Below are positions 54,520 to 63,443 of a DNA stretch of 64,000 nucleotides, piece by piece (within the stretch, counting starts at the first letter, position 1; each line of letters opens with the position of its first letter). The stretch spans positions 992,001 through 1,056,000 of the forward strand of contig NZ_VTWU01000001.1 of NCBI RefSeq assembly GCF_008727865.1, written 5' to 3'. The position numbers and the translations under genes are program-made. The notes under the pieces were generated by a model. The model saw nothing but the letters and a program-made list of their open reading frames with translations. It had not been told where the DNA came from and did not search any database. Origin of the DNA: Hymenobacter busanensis (GTDB lineage Bacteria > Bacteroidota > Bacteroidia > Cytophagales > Hymenobacteraceae).

Positions 54520-56046
54520 ATGAAACAGCCTTACTTACCCATTGCCGGCCTGCTGGGACTGATTGCTGCGCAGCCACTAGCAGCGCAAGACCTCACCAAC
54601 ACCGGCGCTATAATAAGTGTTGGCAACGGAGCTACTCTATACGTCTCGGGTAGCGTGGCCAACACCAGCGGTACGCTGCAAAACAACGGCACGGTACAAG
54701 TTGATGGCGCCCTGCAAAATGCCGGCACCCTCGACTTGGGCACCGGGACCCTCGCCGTGAAAGGCAACCTGACCAACACGGGCACGGTGACACCCGGAAC
54801 CGGTGAAGTGGTACTCACGGGCACCGGCACCCAGACACTGACGCCCGGAGGGGCCTCGATCTACAAGCTGACTGTGAACAACACGGCCGCCGCCGGCAGC
54901 AACATTGTAAGCGTCCCTGCCGACTTAACCCTCCTCAGCCAGCTCGCCCTGACTGCCGGCATCGTGCAGACTGCACCCGGAGCGAAAATTATTGTACCGA
55001 ATGGGGCCACCGTGACCGGGGAAGCAGCTGGTCGTTACGTGAAAGGCAACCTGCAGGTGACTCGCACCGGCTTGAACGGTAGCTCGGCGGTGGATTTTGG
55101 CAACGGGGCAACCCTAAACCCCAACGGCAACAACCTTCCGCAGGTAACCATTACGCGCTCGGCTGGCCTGAGCACGGCGAATGTGACCTACGGCACCGAT
55201 CCGCAAAATCCCGCCGCCAAAGGCATCGACCGGATTTGGACCGTGGACCTGGGCACTACGCCGGCCACTCCGGCAAGCCTGACGCTGAATTGGGTTGCAG
55301 ACGACGACAACGGCCTGACCAACTTCAGCCAAGCCCGCGTGTGGCGCCAACTGACAGCTAGCGCGCCTTGGGAGCGGGTAGGCACGCTAACGAATGCTTC
55401 GCCCGCCGGCCCCAGCCCGCGTACCATCACGGTGAATGCCACGAACTCGGCCCGCTTCACGGTATCGAACACCTCGAACCCGCTGCCTGTGGAGTTGCTG
55501 CGCTTCACGGCCGAGCGCAAGGCGGCCGACGCCGTGCTGCGCTGGGCAACGGCCTCCGAGAAGAACAACGACCACTTTGACGTCGAAGTCAGCATCGATG
55601 GGAAAGAGTTCAAGCACCTGGGCCGCGTAGCAGGCCACGGCACTACCACCAGCGAATCGGAATACCAGTACCTTGACGCGCAGATTATTCGTCATGCGGC
55701 GCCGCTGCTGTATTACCGCCTGCGCCAGGTTGACACCAACGGCCAAGAGCAACTGTCGCCGGTTCGTACGCTGCAGGTAGAAGGCGAATTTGGTTTTGCC
55801 GCGCAGGCTTGGCCCAACCCGTTTGGCAGCAAGTTCGACGTAGAAATCCGCACCACCCAAGCCGGCCCCGTAGACCTCACGCTGCGCGACGCCGTGGGTC
55901 GCACCTTGCTGAGCCGACGCCTGGAGGTGTTGCAGGGCACTTCTACCTTTAGCTTGACCGAGGCCGGGAAATTGCCGCAGGGAGTTTATCTGCTGAGTGT
56001 GCAGCAGCAAAAGCACCGAGCCGTCATCAAAATCACCCGCGAATAG
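54520..56046 (+). CDS. Secreted surface protein with T9SS sorting domain
   Basis: 508 aa. Signal peptide (to about 22, PLAAQ). The first part (about 28-130) has short repeats of NTG/GTL type (SGTLQNNGTVQVDGALQNAGTLDLGTGT), typical of filamentous beta-helix surface proteins. Middle region beta-sandwich. C-terminus (about 425-508, AWPNPFGSKFDVEIRTTQAGPVDLTL ... GVYLLSVQQQKHRAVIKI) is a type A sorting domain. Probably a cell-surface adhesin or fibre; the terminator follows. Confidence 0.85.
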   Translation: MKQPYLPIAGLLGLIAAQPLAAQDLTNTGAIISVGNGATLYVSGSVANTSGTLQNNGTVQVDGALQNAGTLDLGTGTLAVKGNLTNTGTVTPGTGEVVLTGTGTQTLTPGGASIYKLTVNNTAAAGSNIVSVPADLTLLSQLALTAGIVQTAPGAKIIVPNGATVTGEAAGRYVKGNLQVTRTGLNGSSAVDFGNGATLNPNGNNLPQVTITRSAGLSTANVTYGTDPQNPAAKGIDRIWTVDLGTTPATPASLTLNWVADDDNGLTNFSQARVWRQLTASAPWERVGTLTNASPAGPSPRTITVNATNSARFTVSNTSNPLPVELLRFTAERKAADAVLRWATASEKNNDHFDVEVSIDGKEFKHLGRVAGHGTTTSESEYQYLDAQIIRHAAPLLYYRLRQVDTNGQEQLSPVRTLQVEGEFGFAAQAWPNPFGSKFDVEIRTTQAGPVDLTLRDAVGRTLLSRRLEVLQGTSTFSLTEAGKLPQGVYLLSVQQQKHRAVIKITRE

Positions 56047-56061
56047 TCTTGCAGTAAACGC

Positions 56062-56088
56062 AAAAAGGCTCCCTAGGGAGCCTTTTTT
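56062..56088 (+). terminator. Terminator after the T9SS surface protein
   Basis: AAAAAGGCTCCC-TA-GGGAGCCTTTTTT; perfect stem with T6 run. Confidence 0.9.
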
Positions 56089-56242
56089 GTTTTCGGGACC
56101 GGCGCATTCATTAGCGCTTCATGGTAGCAGGGAAAGTTTTGACACCGCAACCGTATTTCGGCTGGTAGAACTTTCCCAACCGAATCGGGATGATCGGGCG
56201 GCAAACCACCTGCAGCTGCGCAAAGCCCGACTGCGGCCCTCC

Positions 56243-56250
56243 TATCTTCG
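56243..56250 (+). promoter_or_regulatory. Candidate -7 box for the two-component pair
   Basis: TATCTTCG, 49 bases before the response-regulator ATG. Confidence 0.35.
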
Positions 56251-56299
56251 TTAACCGACTGACGGCGGCGAGCCGCCCAATTCCCCAACGCTCCTTTCG

Positions 56300-56995
56300 A
56301 TGAACGTCCTGATTGTAGAAGACGACCGCGCTTTGGCCCGGGAGTTGGCGCTGTACCTCCAGCACGAGCGGTACCTCTGCGACTTTGCGCGCACCGGTCG
56401 CGAAGCCTCCGAGAAGTTGTATGTAAACGAATACGATTTCGTGCTGCTCGACCTCGGCCTCCCCGACCAGGACGGCCTGCAGTTGCTGGCCCAGGCCCGG
56501 CAGGAGCGCAACCAGCAAGCCAGCATCATCATTCTGAGCGCCCGCGGCTCGGTCGACGACCGGATCAACGGCCTCAAGCTGGGTGCCGATGACTATTTGC
56601 CCAAGCCCTATTCGCTGATGGAGTTGGAGTCGCGGATGCAGGCCATTACGCGCCGCAAGCACGGCGTGCAGCAGGATACGCTGCAGTTTGGCCCGTTCAC
56701 CCTCAACTTGAGCGACCGGACCTTGCGCCACAACCAAGACCTCGTGAGCCTTACCCGCAAGGAGTTCGACCTGCTGCACTACCTGCTGCTGCACCGCGGC
56801 CGCGTGCTTACCCGCCTGCAGCTGAGCGAGCATATCTGGGGTAACATGATCAGCGACAGCGACGACCACGACTCGAACTTCATCGACGTGCACGTGAAGA
56901 ACATCCGCAAGAAAATGGCGCCGCACGACGCGCACGACTGGATTGAAACCGTACGCGGCGTGGGTTACCGCATCAAGCTCGACACGGAGGCGTGA
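56300..56995 (+). CDS. OmpR/PhoB-family response regulator
   Basis: 231 aa. Receiver domain 1-120 with phospho-acceptor Asp51 in VLLDLGLPDQDG, Lys in LPKPYS; winged-helix DNA-binding domain (about 135-230) with the ending DWIETVRGVGYRIK. Overlaps the kinase gene by 4 bases (GTGA), so the pair is translationally coupled. Confidence 0.95.
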   Translation: MNVLIVEDDRALARELALYLQHERYLCDFARTGREASEKLYVNEYDFVLLDLGLPDQDGLQLLAQARQERNQQASIIILSARGSVDDRINGLKLGADDYLPKPYSLMELESRMQAITRRKHGVQQDTLQFGPFTLNLSDRTLRHNQDLVSLTRKEFDLLHYLLLHRGRVLTRLQLSEHIWGNMISDSDDHDSNFIDVHVKNIRKKMAPHDAHDWIETVRGVGYRIKLDTEA

Positions 56996-58356
56996 AGCTC
57001 CAGCAAAAGCTTGTGCTGCTGACCACCCTTTCGAAGGGGCTCATGGCCGGCGTGTTGCTGCTGGCTCTGCCTTGGGCCATCGAGGTGTTTGCGTTGCGCC
57101 ACACCGAAGCCCGCTTGCGCAACGAATTAAAGCAAGTCCGGCACCGCATCGAGCAGGTGGGCGTCAGCTCGTTTTTGCAGACGCAGGAGCAAGACCAGCG
57201 GCTGCACTACGACCTGCTCCAGGACGAGTACATCGACCTACGACGGGGCCGTTTGGCTGAAGCCGGGCCCGATACATTGGCTACCCTGCCGCGCCGCCGC
57301 CAAGGCGAACTGGTTGACTTTCGGGTACTGCGGTCCAGTTTTGTGCACGAAGGGCAGCCCTACACCCTGGAAATCGGCAAAAGCATGGCCTCGGTGGAGG
57401 ACGTGTACGGGTTGTTGCGCGGTTTCGCGGCCTACGCCTTGCTGTTTGCGGTGCTCACCACGCTGCTTATCGAGTTAAGCGTCATCAGCTACCTGCTGCG
57501 CCCGTTTGGCCAAATTGTGGCGCGGCTGCGCGCGGTGCAAGGCCCCACGCCGCCACCCCTGCCGCCGCTGCGCACCGGCACCTCCGATTTTCAGTACCTC
57601 GACGCCACCATTCAGCAGATGCTGCAGAAAATACGGACGGTATTTGAGCAGGAGCGTGAGTTTATTGCCAACGCTTCGCACGAGCTTCTCACTCCGATTT
57701 CCATCCTGCAAAACCGCTTTGAGAACATGTTGCAGGCCGAAATCCTACCCGAAGACGCCGAAACCCAACTGGTGTTTTCGCAGAAGACCCTGCACCGCCT
57801 CACCGCCACGCTACGCACGCTGCTGCTCATTTCGCGCATCGAAAACGAGCAGTTTGCCCGCCCCGACCGCGTTAATGTGCGTGAGCTGCTCACCGATGTA
57901 CTCGAAGAGTTGGAAGACCGCATCCTCGACCTCGACCTAACCGCTACCCTAACCCTGGACGGCGAACCGGTCATGCAACCGGCCAACCGCACGCTGCTCT
58001 TTACCCTGTTTTTCAACCTGATCAGCAACGCCATCAAGTACAATCACCGCGGCGGCAGCATCCACATTACGGGCACCGCCTCGGCCGGGCAAGCTCTGGG
58101 GTACACGCTCAGCATCCGCAACACCGGAAAGGTTATTGCGCCCGAGAAGCTGCCGCACCTTTTCGAGCGGTTCCGCCGCTTTGCCGACGACCGCGCCGTG
58201 GAAGGCTACGGCCTGGGGCTGGCCGTGGTGCGCAGCGTGGCGCAGTTCCATGCCATTCACATCGACGCCACTTCCAGCGAAGCCGACGGCACAACGTTTA
58301 CACTTCAACTGCCCACTATTCCGGCGCAGGAGGTACTTAAAGCTCCAACTGCTTAA
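56992..58356 (+). CDS. HisKA-type sensor histidine kinase
   Basis: 454 aa from GTG 56992. Two membrane helices (about 15-33 and 145-168) enclose a periplasmic sensor region of about 110 residues. HisKA phospho-acceptor His230 in FIANASHELLTPISI, N box NLISNAIKYN and G box EGYGLGLAVV in the ATPase domain. Cognate partner is the regulator just upstream. Signal unknown. Its stop overlaps the stop of the convergent kinase gene. Confidence 0.95.
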   Translation: MKLQQKLVLLTTLSKGLMAGVLLLALPWAIEVFALRHTEARLRNELKQVRHRIEQVGVSSFLQTQEQDQRLHYDLLQDEYIDLRRGRLAEAGPDTLATLPRRRQGELVDFRVLRSSFVHEGQPYTLEIGKSMASVEDVYGLLRGFAAYALLFAVLTTLLIELSVISYLLRPFGQIVARLRAVQGPTPPPLPPLRTGTSDFQYLDATIQQMLQKIRTVFEQEREFIANASHELLTPISILQNRFENMLQAEILPEDAETQLVFSQKTLHRLTATLRTLLLISRIENEQFARPDRVNVRELLTDVLEELEDRILDLDLTATLTLDGEPVMQPANRTLLFTLFFNLISNAIKYNHRGGSIHITGTASAGQALGYTLSIRNTGKVIAPEKLPHLFERFRRFADDRAVEGYGLGLAVVRSVAQFHAIHIDATSSEADGTTFTLQLPTIPAQEVLKAPTA

Positions 58357-60116
58357 GCCAGTGGCAGCGTGAAGCGAAACGTGCTGCCCTCCCCGACGGC
58401 GCTTTCTACCCACAGCCGGCCGCCCTGGGCAGCAATAAACTCGCGCGAAATGCTCAGGCCCAGCCCCGAGCTGCCGCGGTGGCGGCCTTGGTCGGGCGCC
58501 TGGCCGAAGCGCTGAAAAATCTGCTCGTGGTACTCGGGCGCAATGCCGGGTCCGCAGTCCCGCACACTCAGCTGCACGCAGTCTGGCTGGGCCTCGGCCT
58601 GCACCCTGAGGCAGCCGCCTTCGGGCGAATAACGGACGGCATTAGCCAGCAGGTTGATGAGCACCCAGGTGGTTTTTTCGGCGTCGGCGCGCACGGCGGG
58701 CAAGTCGGCGGGTAATTGCAGGTCGAGGCGCACGTGCTTGTCGTCGAGCTGGGCCTGCACGGTGTCGGTGGCGTAGTGCACCACGTCGGCCAGGCGGGTG
58801 GGGCGCACATCGAGCTGAATACCGGCCCCGGCTTCGAGCCGCGACACGTCAATGAGTTCGGCCACCATGCGCTGCAGCCGCTGGGTTTCCTGCCGGATGC
58901 CGGCCACAATCCGTTCCCGCTCGGCCGCGTCGGTGCGCTCGTGCAGCAGCAGCTTGGAGCTGAGGCTGATGCTGGCCAGCGGGGTTTTCAGCTCGTGCGA
59001 GACAGTAGCAAGGAAATTCGACTTCATTTGGTCGAGCTTCTTGAACTCCGACACATTGCGCAACGACAGGATGTGCCCGGCAAACTGCATCTGTTCCTCG
59101 GCCTCGTTGTAGGCCACAATGTCGTGCACCCACAGCCGGTAGTAGGTCTCTTCGCCGCGCTGCGTGAACGACAACACCGGCACTTCCTGCGCGGCTTGGT
59201 GCCGGTTAGGCGCGTTTAGCGGCTCCAGAATAGCGCGCAGCCGCTCGTTGCGCACGGCAATGTCGGCAGCGGGGCGACCGATGAGCAACTCGCCAGCGAG
59301 GCCCAGCAGCCGACAGATAACCGGGTTTGCCAAAATGATGCGCCCGTGCTGATCGAGCAGCAGCAGGCCCTCGTCGAGGCTATTGACGACGCTGGCCAAG
59401 CGGTTGCGCTCCAGAATCTGGGCTGAGATTGTGGAGGAACGGAAATCTTGCAGCTCCACCAGCATCTGATTGAACGCGCGCGCTACCAGCCCCAGCTCGT
59501 CGTGGCTTTCCACCGGAATGGTGGTGGTGAAATCGTGCTGAGTGGCGTGCCGGATGGCCAGCCTCAGGCTGTGCAAGGAGTTGTCAACGGCCTCGGGCAC
59601 GCCGCGCACCAGGCCCAACGTGAGCAGCGCCGCCAGCACGGCCAAGGCCAACACAGTTTGCACCGCGCGGCTAGCGGCGCGGTCGGCCACGCGGCTTTTG
59701 GCTTTCAGCGCCTCAATATTCAGCTCCACGAGCCGGTGCGTTTGCTGCCGCAGCAGCTGCAACACCAACGGCTGCGCTGCACCCGCAGCGGTGTAGCGCA
59801 GCCGTTGGTACCGGGCAAATTCCTGGGTAAGGCTATCGATAAGCGCCTGTTCGCCCGGCTCGGTGATGTTGCTGCCGGCCCGCGTGAGGGCACGGCGAAA
59901 CGTAGTCAGGCCGACAGGGCTGCTGTTTGGCTCGGCCAGTTGGTCCAGCGCCCGCAGCATCTGCTGGCCCATTTCCACGGAATAGAAATTGGTTTGACGA
60001 ATGCGCCGCTCGGTAGCATCGAGATGCCGCACGGCCCACGAGGCATAGCCGCCCAGCGCCAGCAGCAGCAGCAGCACCGTGAGAAAGCCCAGCGTGAGTT
60101 TGGTGCGGATGTTCAT
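58353..60116 (-). CDS. HAMP-PAS sensor histidine kinase
   Basis: 587 aa. Two membrane helices (about 8-27 and 152-170), a periplasmic helical domain between, HAMP (about 171-225), PAS (about 240-350), HisKA with His374 in FLATVSHELKTPLASI and an HATPase domain with HRGSSGLGLSISRE. Looks like the NtrY/KinB group. It lies in one minus-strand array with a porin and a sigma-54 regulator, its likely partner (61460). Overlaps the convergent kinase gene by 4 bases. Confidence 0.93.
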   Translation of the reverse strand: MNIRTKLTLGFLTVLLLLLALGGYASWAVRHLDATERRIRQTNFYSVEMGQQMLRALDQLAEPNSSPVGLTTFRRALTRAGSNITEPGEQALIDSLTQEFARYQRLRYTAAGAAQPLVLQLLRQQTHRLVELNIEALKAKSRVADRAASRAVQTVLALAVLAALLTLGLVRGVPEAVDNSLHSLRLAIRHATQHDFTTTIPVESHDELGLVARAFNQMLVELQDFRSSTISAQILERNRLASVVNSLDEGLLLLDQHGRIILANPVICRLLGLAGELLIGRPAADIAVRNERLRAILEPLNAPNRHQAAQEVPVLSFTQRGEETYYRLWVHDIVAYNEAEEQMQFAGHILSLRNVSEFKKLDQMKSNFLATVSHELKTPLASISLSSKLLLHERTDAAERERIVAGIRQETQRLQRMVAELIDVSRLEAGAGIQLDVRPTRLADVVHYATDTVQAQLDDKHVRLDLQLPADLPAVRADAEKTTWVLINLLANAVRYSPEGGCLRVQAEAQPDCVQLSVRDCGPGIAPEYHEQIFQRFGQAPDQGRHRGSSGLGLSISREFIAAQGGRLWVESAVGEGSTFRFTLPLA

Positions 60117-60138
60117 GGAAAGCTGTGCCGTCCGGGCG

Positions 60139-61227
60139 CTACAAACTCAGGGCAATGGACGATGTAACGTTGCCGTAGGTGTGCGTGGGCCGGCTTCGGT
60201 CGTCGGCAAAGATGCGGTTTTGCGCTTGCAACGCCCGGCCTTCCACACGGCACAGCACGCGGCGGTTGGGCGCGTAATCCAGATTCAGCGACGCCCCGGC
60301 TATGCGGGCATTGGCATCGGTAGCCCGCGGCCGGCTGCTGAAGATGACGACCCCGTGGCGCGCGGCGTAGTATTCGGCCCGCCCGGCCACGGCCCATTTA
60401 TCAGCTAGCTGGTAGCGCAGTAGCAAGGCGCCGGCGTGCCAGGTATCGGCTTTTCGACTAGGGGCTTGCTGCGTGCCTACATCAAACACGGCCGCTGCTG
60501 AAAGGCGCGACGTGGCAGCGTAGCTGAGGTAGAAGTTGTGGAAGAAGCGCCGGCGGCGGCTAGAGTCCTGGGGCTGCTCGTTGCCAAAGAAGGTGCTGCT
60601 GTTGAGCGTCAGCTGGTCGGTGGGCTTCCATTGCAGCTGCGTGCCCAGGGCTTTGCCGCGGTTGTTGTCGCGCAGGTTCTGCCAGCCGTTGAGCACGAGG
60701 CCGGTTACCGTCCAGCGGGGCGAGGCTTCCCAGGTAAGGCGGGCGCCGGCTTCGTAGTAGGGCGAGTTTTCGGCCATCAGCGAGCGGCTAAGCGTCCAGT
60801 TGTCCTTGCTCAGCGCCGACTCGAAGCCGATGTGCGAGGGGAAAATGCCCAGGTCGAGCCAAGTGTTGGGCAGCGGCCGAAAGCCGGCGTAGGCTTCGTA
60901 GACGTGGCGGAGCACCGGGGGCTCGTTCGCGTAGTTAGCCTCCACGTAGGTGCCGGTATGCAACGCGAAGGCGCCGCGGGCCCGGTTGTCGTTGTAGCGC
61001 AAACCCAGCACGCCGTTGTTGAGGGCAAACTCGTTGGCCCGGTTGTGAGCGTACAGAAAGCCGGGGCGTTGCGGGCTATTTCCGGTGAAATCGTAGCCAT
61101 AATAGGCATCGGCGAAGCCATACACCGTCAGCGGATTCAGAGTCTTCGCGGCGGAATCGGCGGGTACAGTTTGGGCCAGTGCCGCAGCGGAAAAGAGCAG
61201 ATGGCCGACAAGAAGCGGTAGTTTCAT
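60139..61227 (-). CDS. Outer-membrane porin, OmpL-like (beta-barrel porin 2)
   Basis: 362 aa from ATG 61227 (MKLPLLVGHLLFSAAALAQ, signal). The start of the mature part, NPLTVYGFADAYYGYDF, is the beginning of the OmpL-like/bbp2 family, followed by about 16 amphipathic strands; the C-terminus is SSIALSL. Probably allows diffusion of small solutes. It sits between kinase and regulator genes, so it is likely under their control. Confidence 0.82.
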   Translation of the reverse strand: MKLPLLVGHLLFSAAALAQTVPADSAAKTLNPLTVYGFADAYYGYDFTGNSPQRPGFLYAHNRANEFALNNGVLGLRYNDNRARGAFALHTGTYVEANYANEPPVLRHVYEAYAGFRPLPNTWLDLGIFPSHIGFESALSKDNWTLSRSLMAENSPYYEAGARLTWEASPRWTVTGLVLNGWQNLRDNNRGKALGTQLQWKPTDQLTLNSSTFFGNEQPQDSSRRRRFFHNFYLSYAATSRLSAAAVFDVGTQQAPSRKADTWHAGALLLRYQLADKWAVAGRAEYYAARHGVVIFSSRPRATDANARIAGASLNLDYAPNRRVLCRVEGRALQAQNRIFADDRSRPTHTYGNVTSSIALSL

Positions 61228-61422
61228 GGAAAAAGCGGCAGCGGCTGATGCAGGGCTGTAACGGCGGCAGTCAGCCATTGGGAATAAGGGTTTCGCCACT
61301 GCTTTCCATTCTGATGCCGTGTTGCGCCAAATCCGAAACATTAGTGGCTAAACATATGTATTCGACTCACAAACGCCGATTACCAAACGCAGCCGCCATT
61401 TTTCCACGGGCCTCACCCCTAC

Positions 61423-61450
61423 CGTTTTGGCACGGTTCGTTGCCAAAACG
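61423..61450. promoter_or_regulatory. Palindrome upstream of the porin gene, candidate regulator site
   Basis: Perfect 10-base arms CGTTTTGGCA (61423-61432) and TGCCAAAACG (61441-61450) with 8-base spacer. It lies in the 232-base spacer between the sigma-54 regulator stop and the porin start, about 196 bases from the latter: the usual distance for an enhancer-like site of an NtrC-type activator. Confidence 0.5.
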
Positions 61451-61459
61451 AACCGGCTG

Positions 61460-62827
61460 CTAGCTGCTCAGGCCGTACTCCTGCAGTTTGCGGTAGAGCG
61501 TGGTGAGGCCGATGCCGAGCTGGCGGGCGGCTTCGGTTTTGTTGCCCTCCGTCTGGTGCAGCATTTCCCGGATGTGGCGGGCCTCCACGGCGCGCAGGCT
61601 GCGGTCATTGGGGTCGGCGTCGGGGCTCAGGGGGCTGGGCAGTAGGTGAAACTCCGGGGGCAGCAAGTCGGCGTCGAGGGGCTGGTTGTCGGGGGCCAGA
61701 ATGGCGGCGCGTTCGAGCACGTTCTTCAGCTCCCGCACGTTGCCGGGCCAGTCGTACTGGCGCAGCAGGCGGCGGCACTCGGCGTCGAGGCCGGGCAGGC
61801 GCTTGCCCAGCTTGGCGGCGAAATAGCGCAGAAAGTGCTCGGCCAGCACCTCCACGTCGGCGGCACGGGCCCGCAGCGGCGGCACTTCGATGGTAAAAAC
61901 CGAGAGGCGGTAGTAGAGGTCGGGGCGGAAGTTGGCGGCGGCGGCTTCCTGTTTGAGGTTGCGGTTGGTGGCGGCCACGAAGCGCACATTTACCTGCGTG
62001 GGCTGGGTGGCGCCGAGCTTGGTGAAGGTCTGGGTTTCGAGCACGCGCAGAAACTTGGCCTGCACGTTCAGCTCCAGCTCCCCGATTTCGTCGAGGAACA
62101 AGGTGCCTCCGTTGGCTTCTTCCAGCAGGCCTTTCTTGTCGGCCAGGGCGCCTGTAAACGCACCTTTTTTGTAACCAAACAGCTCCGATTCGAGCAAATC
62201 CTTCGGGAAAGCTGAGCAGTTGACGGCCACGAAGGGCTTGGAGCGCCGCCCGCTGGCCTGGTGGATGGCCTGCGCAAACAGCTCCTTGCCCGAACCCGTG
62301 GGTCCTTCCAGCAGCACCGTCGAATCCGTCGGGGCTACTTGCCGGGCCAGGGCTTGGGCGCGGTGCAGCGCCGGCGAGCTGCCCACCATCGACTCGAACG
62401 AATATTGCTGGCCCACGCGGCGCTCCAGCTCCGTGACGCGGCGGCGCAGGCGGGCCTTTTCGGCGGCGCGCTCCACCACCACAATCAGCTGATCGTCGGA
62501 GTCGCCCTTGGTGAGGTAGTCGAAGGCGCCGTCGCGCATGGCGCGCACGCCGTCGGGAATGGTGCCGTAGGCGGTCATCAGCACCACCTCAATATCGGGC
62601 GACTTCTGCTTGAGGCGCGGCAGCAGGTCCACGCCGTGGGCGTCGGGCAGCTTCACGTCCGACAGCACCACGAGTACCTCGGCGGCGTGCTGCTGCAGGG
62701 TTTCGAGGCCGCGGCGGGCATCGGGGGCTTGCAGTACGGTGTAGCCTTCCAGCTCCAGCACGCGGGCCAGCAGCTGGCGTAGGCGGGTTTCGTCGTCGAT
62801 GATGAGTACGGTGCCTTCGTTGGGCAT
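61460..62827 (-). CDS. Sigma-54-dependent response regulator, NtrC family
   Basis: 455 aa from ATG 62827. Receiver domain with Asp57 in VVLSDVKLPDAHG; AAA+ domain (about 140-370) with Walker A EGPTGSGKE, the GAFTGA sigma-54 contact and FLDEIGELELNVQAK; C-terminal Fis-type HTH (NKTEAARQLGIGLTTLYRKLQE). Activates RNA polymerase-sigma-54. Likely partner of the kinase at 58353 and likely controller of the porin between them. Confidence 0.95.
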   Translation of the reverse strand: MPNEGTVLIIDDETRLRQLLARVLELEGYTVLQAPDARRGLETLQQHAAEVLVVLSDVKLPDAHGVDLLPRLKQKSPDIEVVLMTAYGTIPDGVRAMRDGAFDYLTKGDSDDQLIVVVERAAEKARLRRRVTELERRVGQQYSFESMVGSSPALHRAQALARQVAPTDSTVLLEGPTGSGKELFAQAIHQASGRRSKPFVAVNCSAFPKDLLESELFGYKKGAFTGALADKKGLLEEANGGTLFLDEIGELELNVQAKFLRVLETQTFTKLGATQPTQVNVRFVAATNRNLKQEAAAANFRPDLYYRLSVFTIEVPPLRARAADVEVLAEHFLRYFAAKLGKRLPGLDAECRRLLRQYDWPGNVRELKNVLERAAILAPDNQPLDADLLPPEFHLLPSPLSPDADPNDRSLRAVEARHIREMLHQTEGNKTEAARQLGIGLTTLYRKLQEYGLSS

Positions 62828-62999
62828 GGCGCGGGGCGGCTGGATTGTGGGTGAAGCCCAAAAGTACCCGCTCGGCGGCATTTCGGCAGCGCTTAGCATG
62901 GGAACAAGCTGTTATACTATACTGCTAAAAAATGCCGGATGTATTCATTGTGTTGTGCACAATTACTAGGAGGGTGTCGGGCATTGCACAAGCTATCAG

Positions 63000-63371
63000 C
63001 TAGGTGAAATAATGAAAGGTGTCAAAGTCTTTCTGTTCCGCGTTTTGCCCATAAACTGAGTTTTTGGCAAAGACGAAGCCATCTATAATTGCATGACTAA
63101 ACCGCGTACTTTCTACGGTGCAGCCCTCTATGGTGGCGTTGGCTAGGTTCGCGTACCTGAAATCAGCCGTTTTCAAGCTGCACTCCACGAACTGACAGTT
63201 GGTCAAGTCGGCACGGGTAAAATCAACGTTTAACCAACAATGCTTAAACACCGCTCCGCTGAGCACTGCGTCAGTTAAGTTCTCGTTTGTTTCCAGTTCA
63301 ATGTCCTCGAAATATCGTTGCCCAGTCCGGTAGGCTTCTAGCAGTTGTACTTTGGTTGTAATTTTTGACAT
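63000..63371 (-). CDS. Pentapeptide-repeat protein
   Basis: 123 aa. About ten A(D/N)LXX-type units are visible from residue 32 (e.g. FTRADLTNCQF, FRYANLANATI), preceding a non-repeat C-terminus. Pentapeptide proteins form a right-handed beta-helix; some protect gyrase, most have unknown roles. This one is too short to assign. Confidence 0.75.
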   Translation of the reverse strand: MSKITTKVQLLEAYRTGQRYFEDIELETNENLTDAVLSGAVFKHCWLNVDFTRADLTNCQFVECSLKTADFRYANLANATIEGCTVESTRFSHAIIDGFVFAKNSVYGQNAEQKDFDTFHYFT

Positions 63372-63443
63372 GTCAATGGCAGTTAAGAGCGTGTCGGAAT
63401 TAAGCTACTTGAAATTCCCAACACGCTTTTAAAGCAACATTTC

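Noticed and set aside
61423..61450. Sigma-54 promoter TGGCAC...TTGC in the palindrome
   Set aside because: The GG-to-GC distance is one base too long on both strands; kept as an operator-like palindrome only.
62953..62962. TTGTGCACAA palindrome upstream of the sigma-54 regulator
   Set aside because: Too short and alone to assign; no partner site.
63385..63432. Imperfect inverted repeat AGCGTGT...ACACGCT resembling insertion sequence ends
   Set aside because: No transposase or target duplication nearby; more likely the terminator of the ABC gene.
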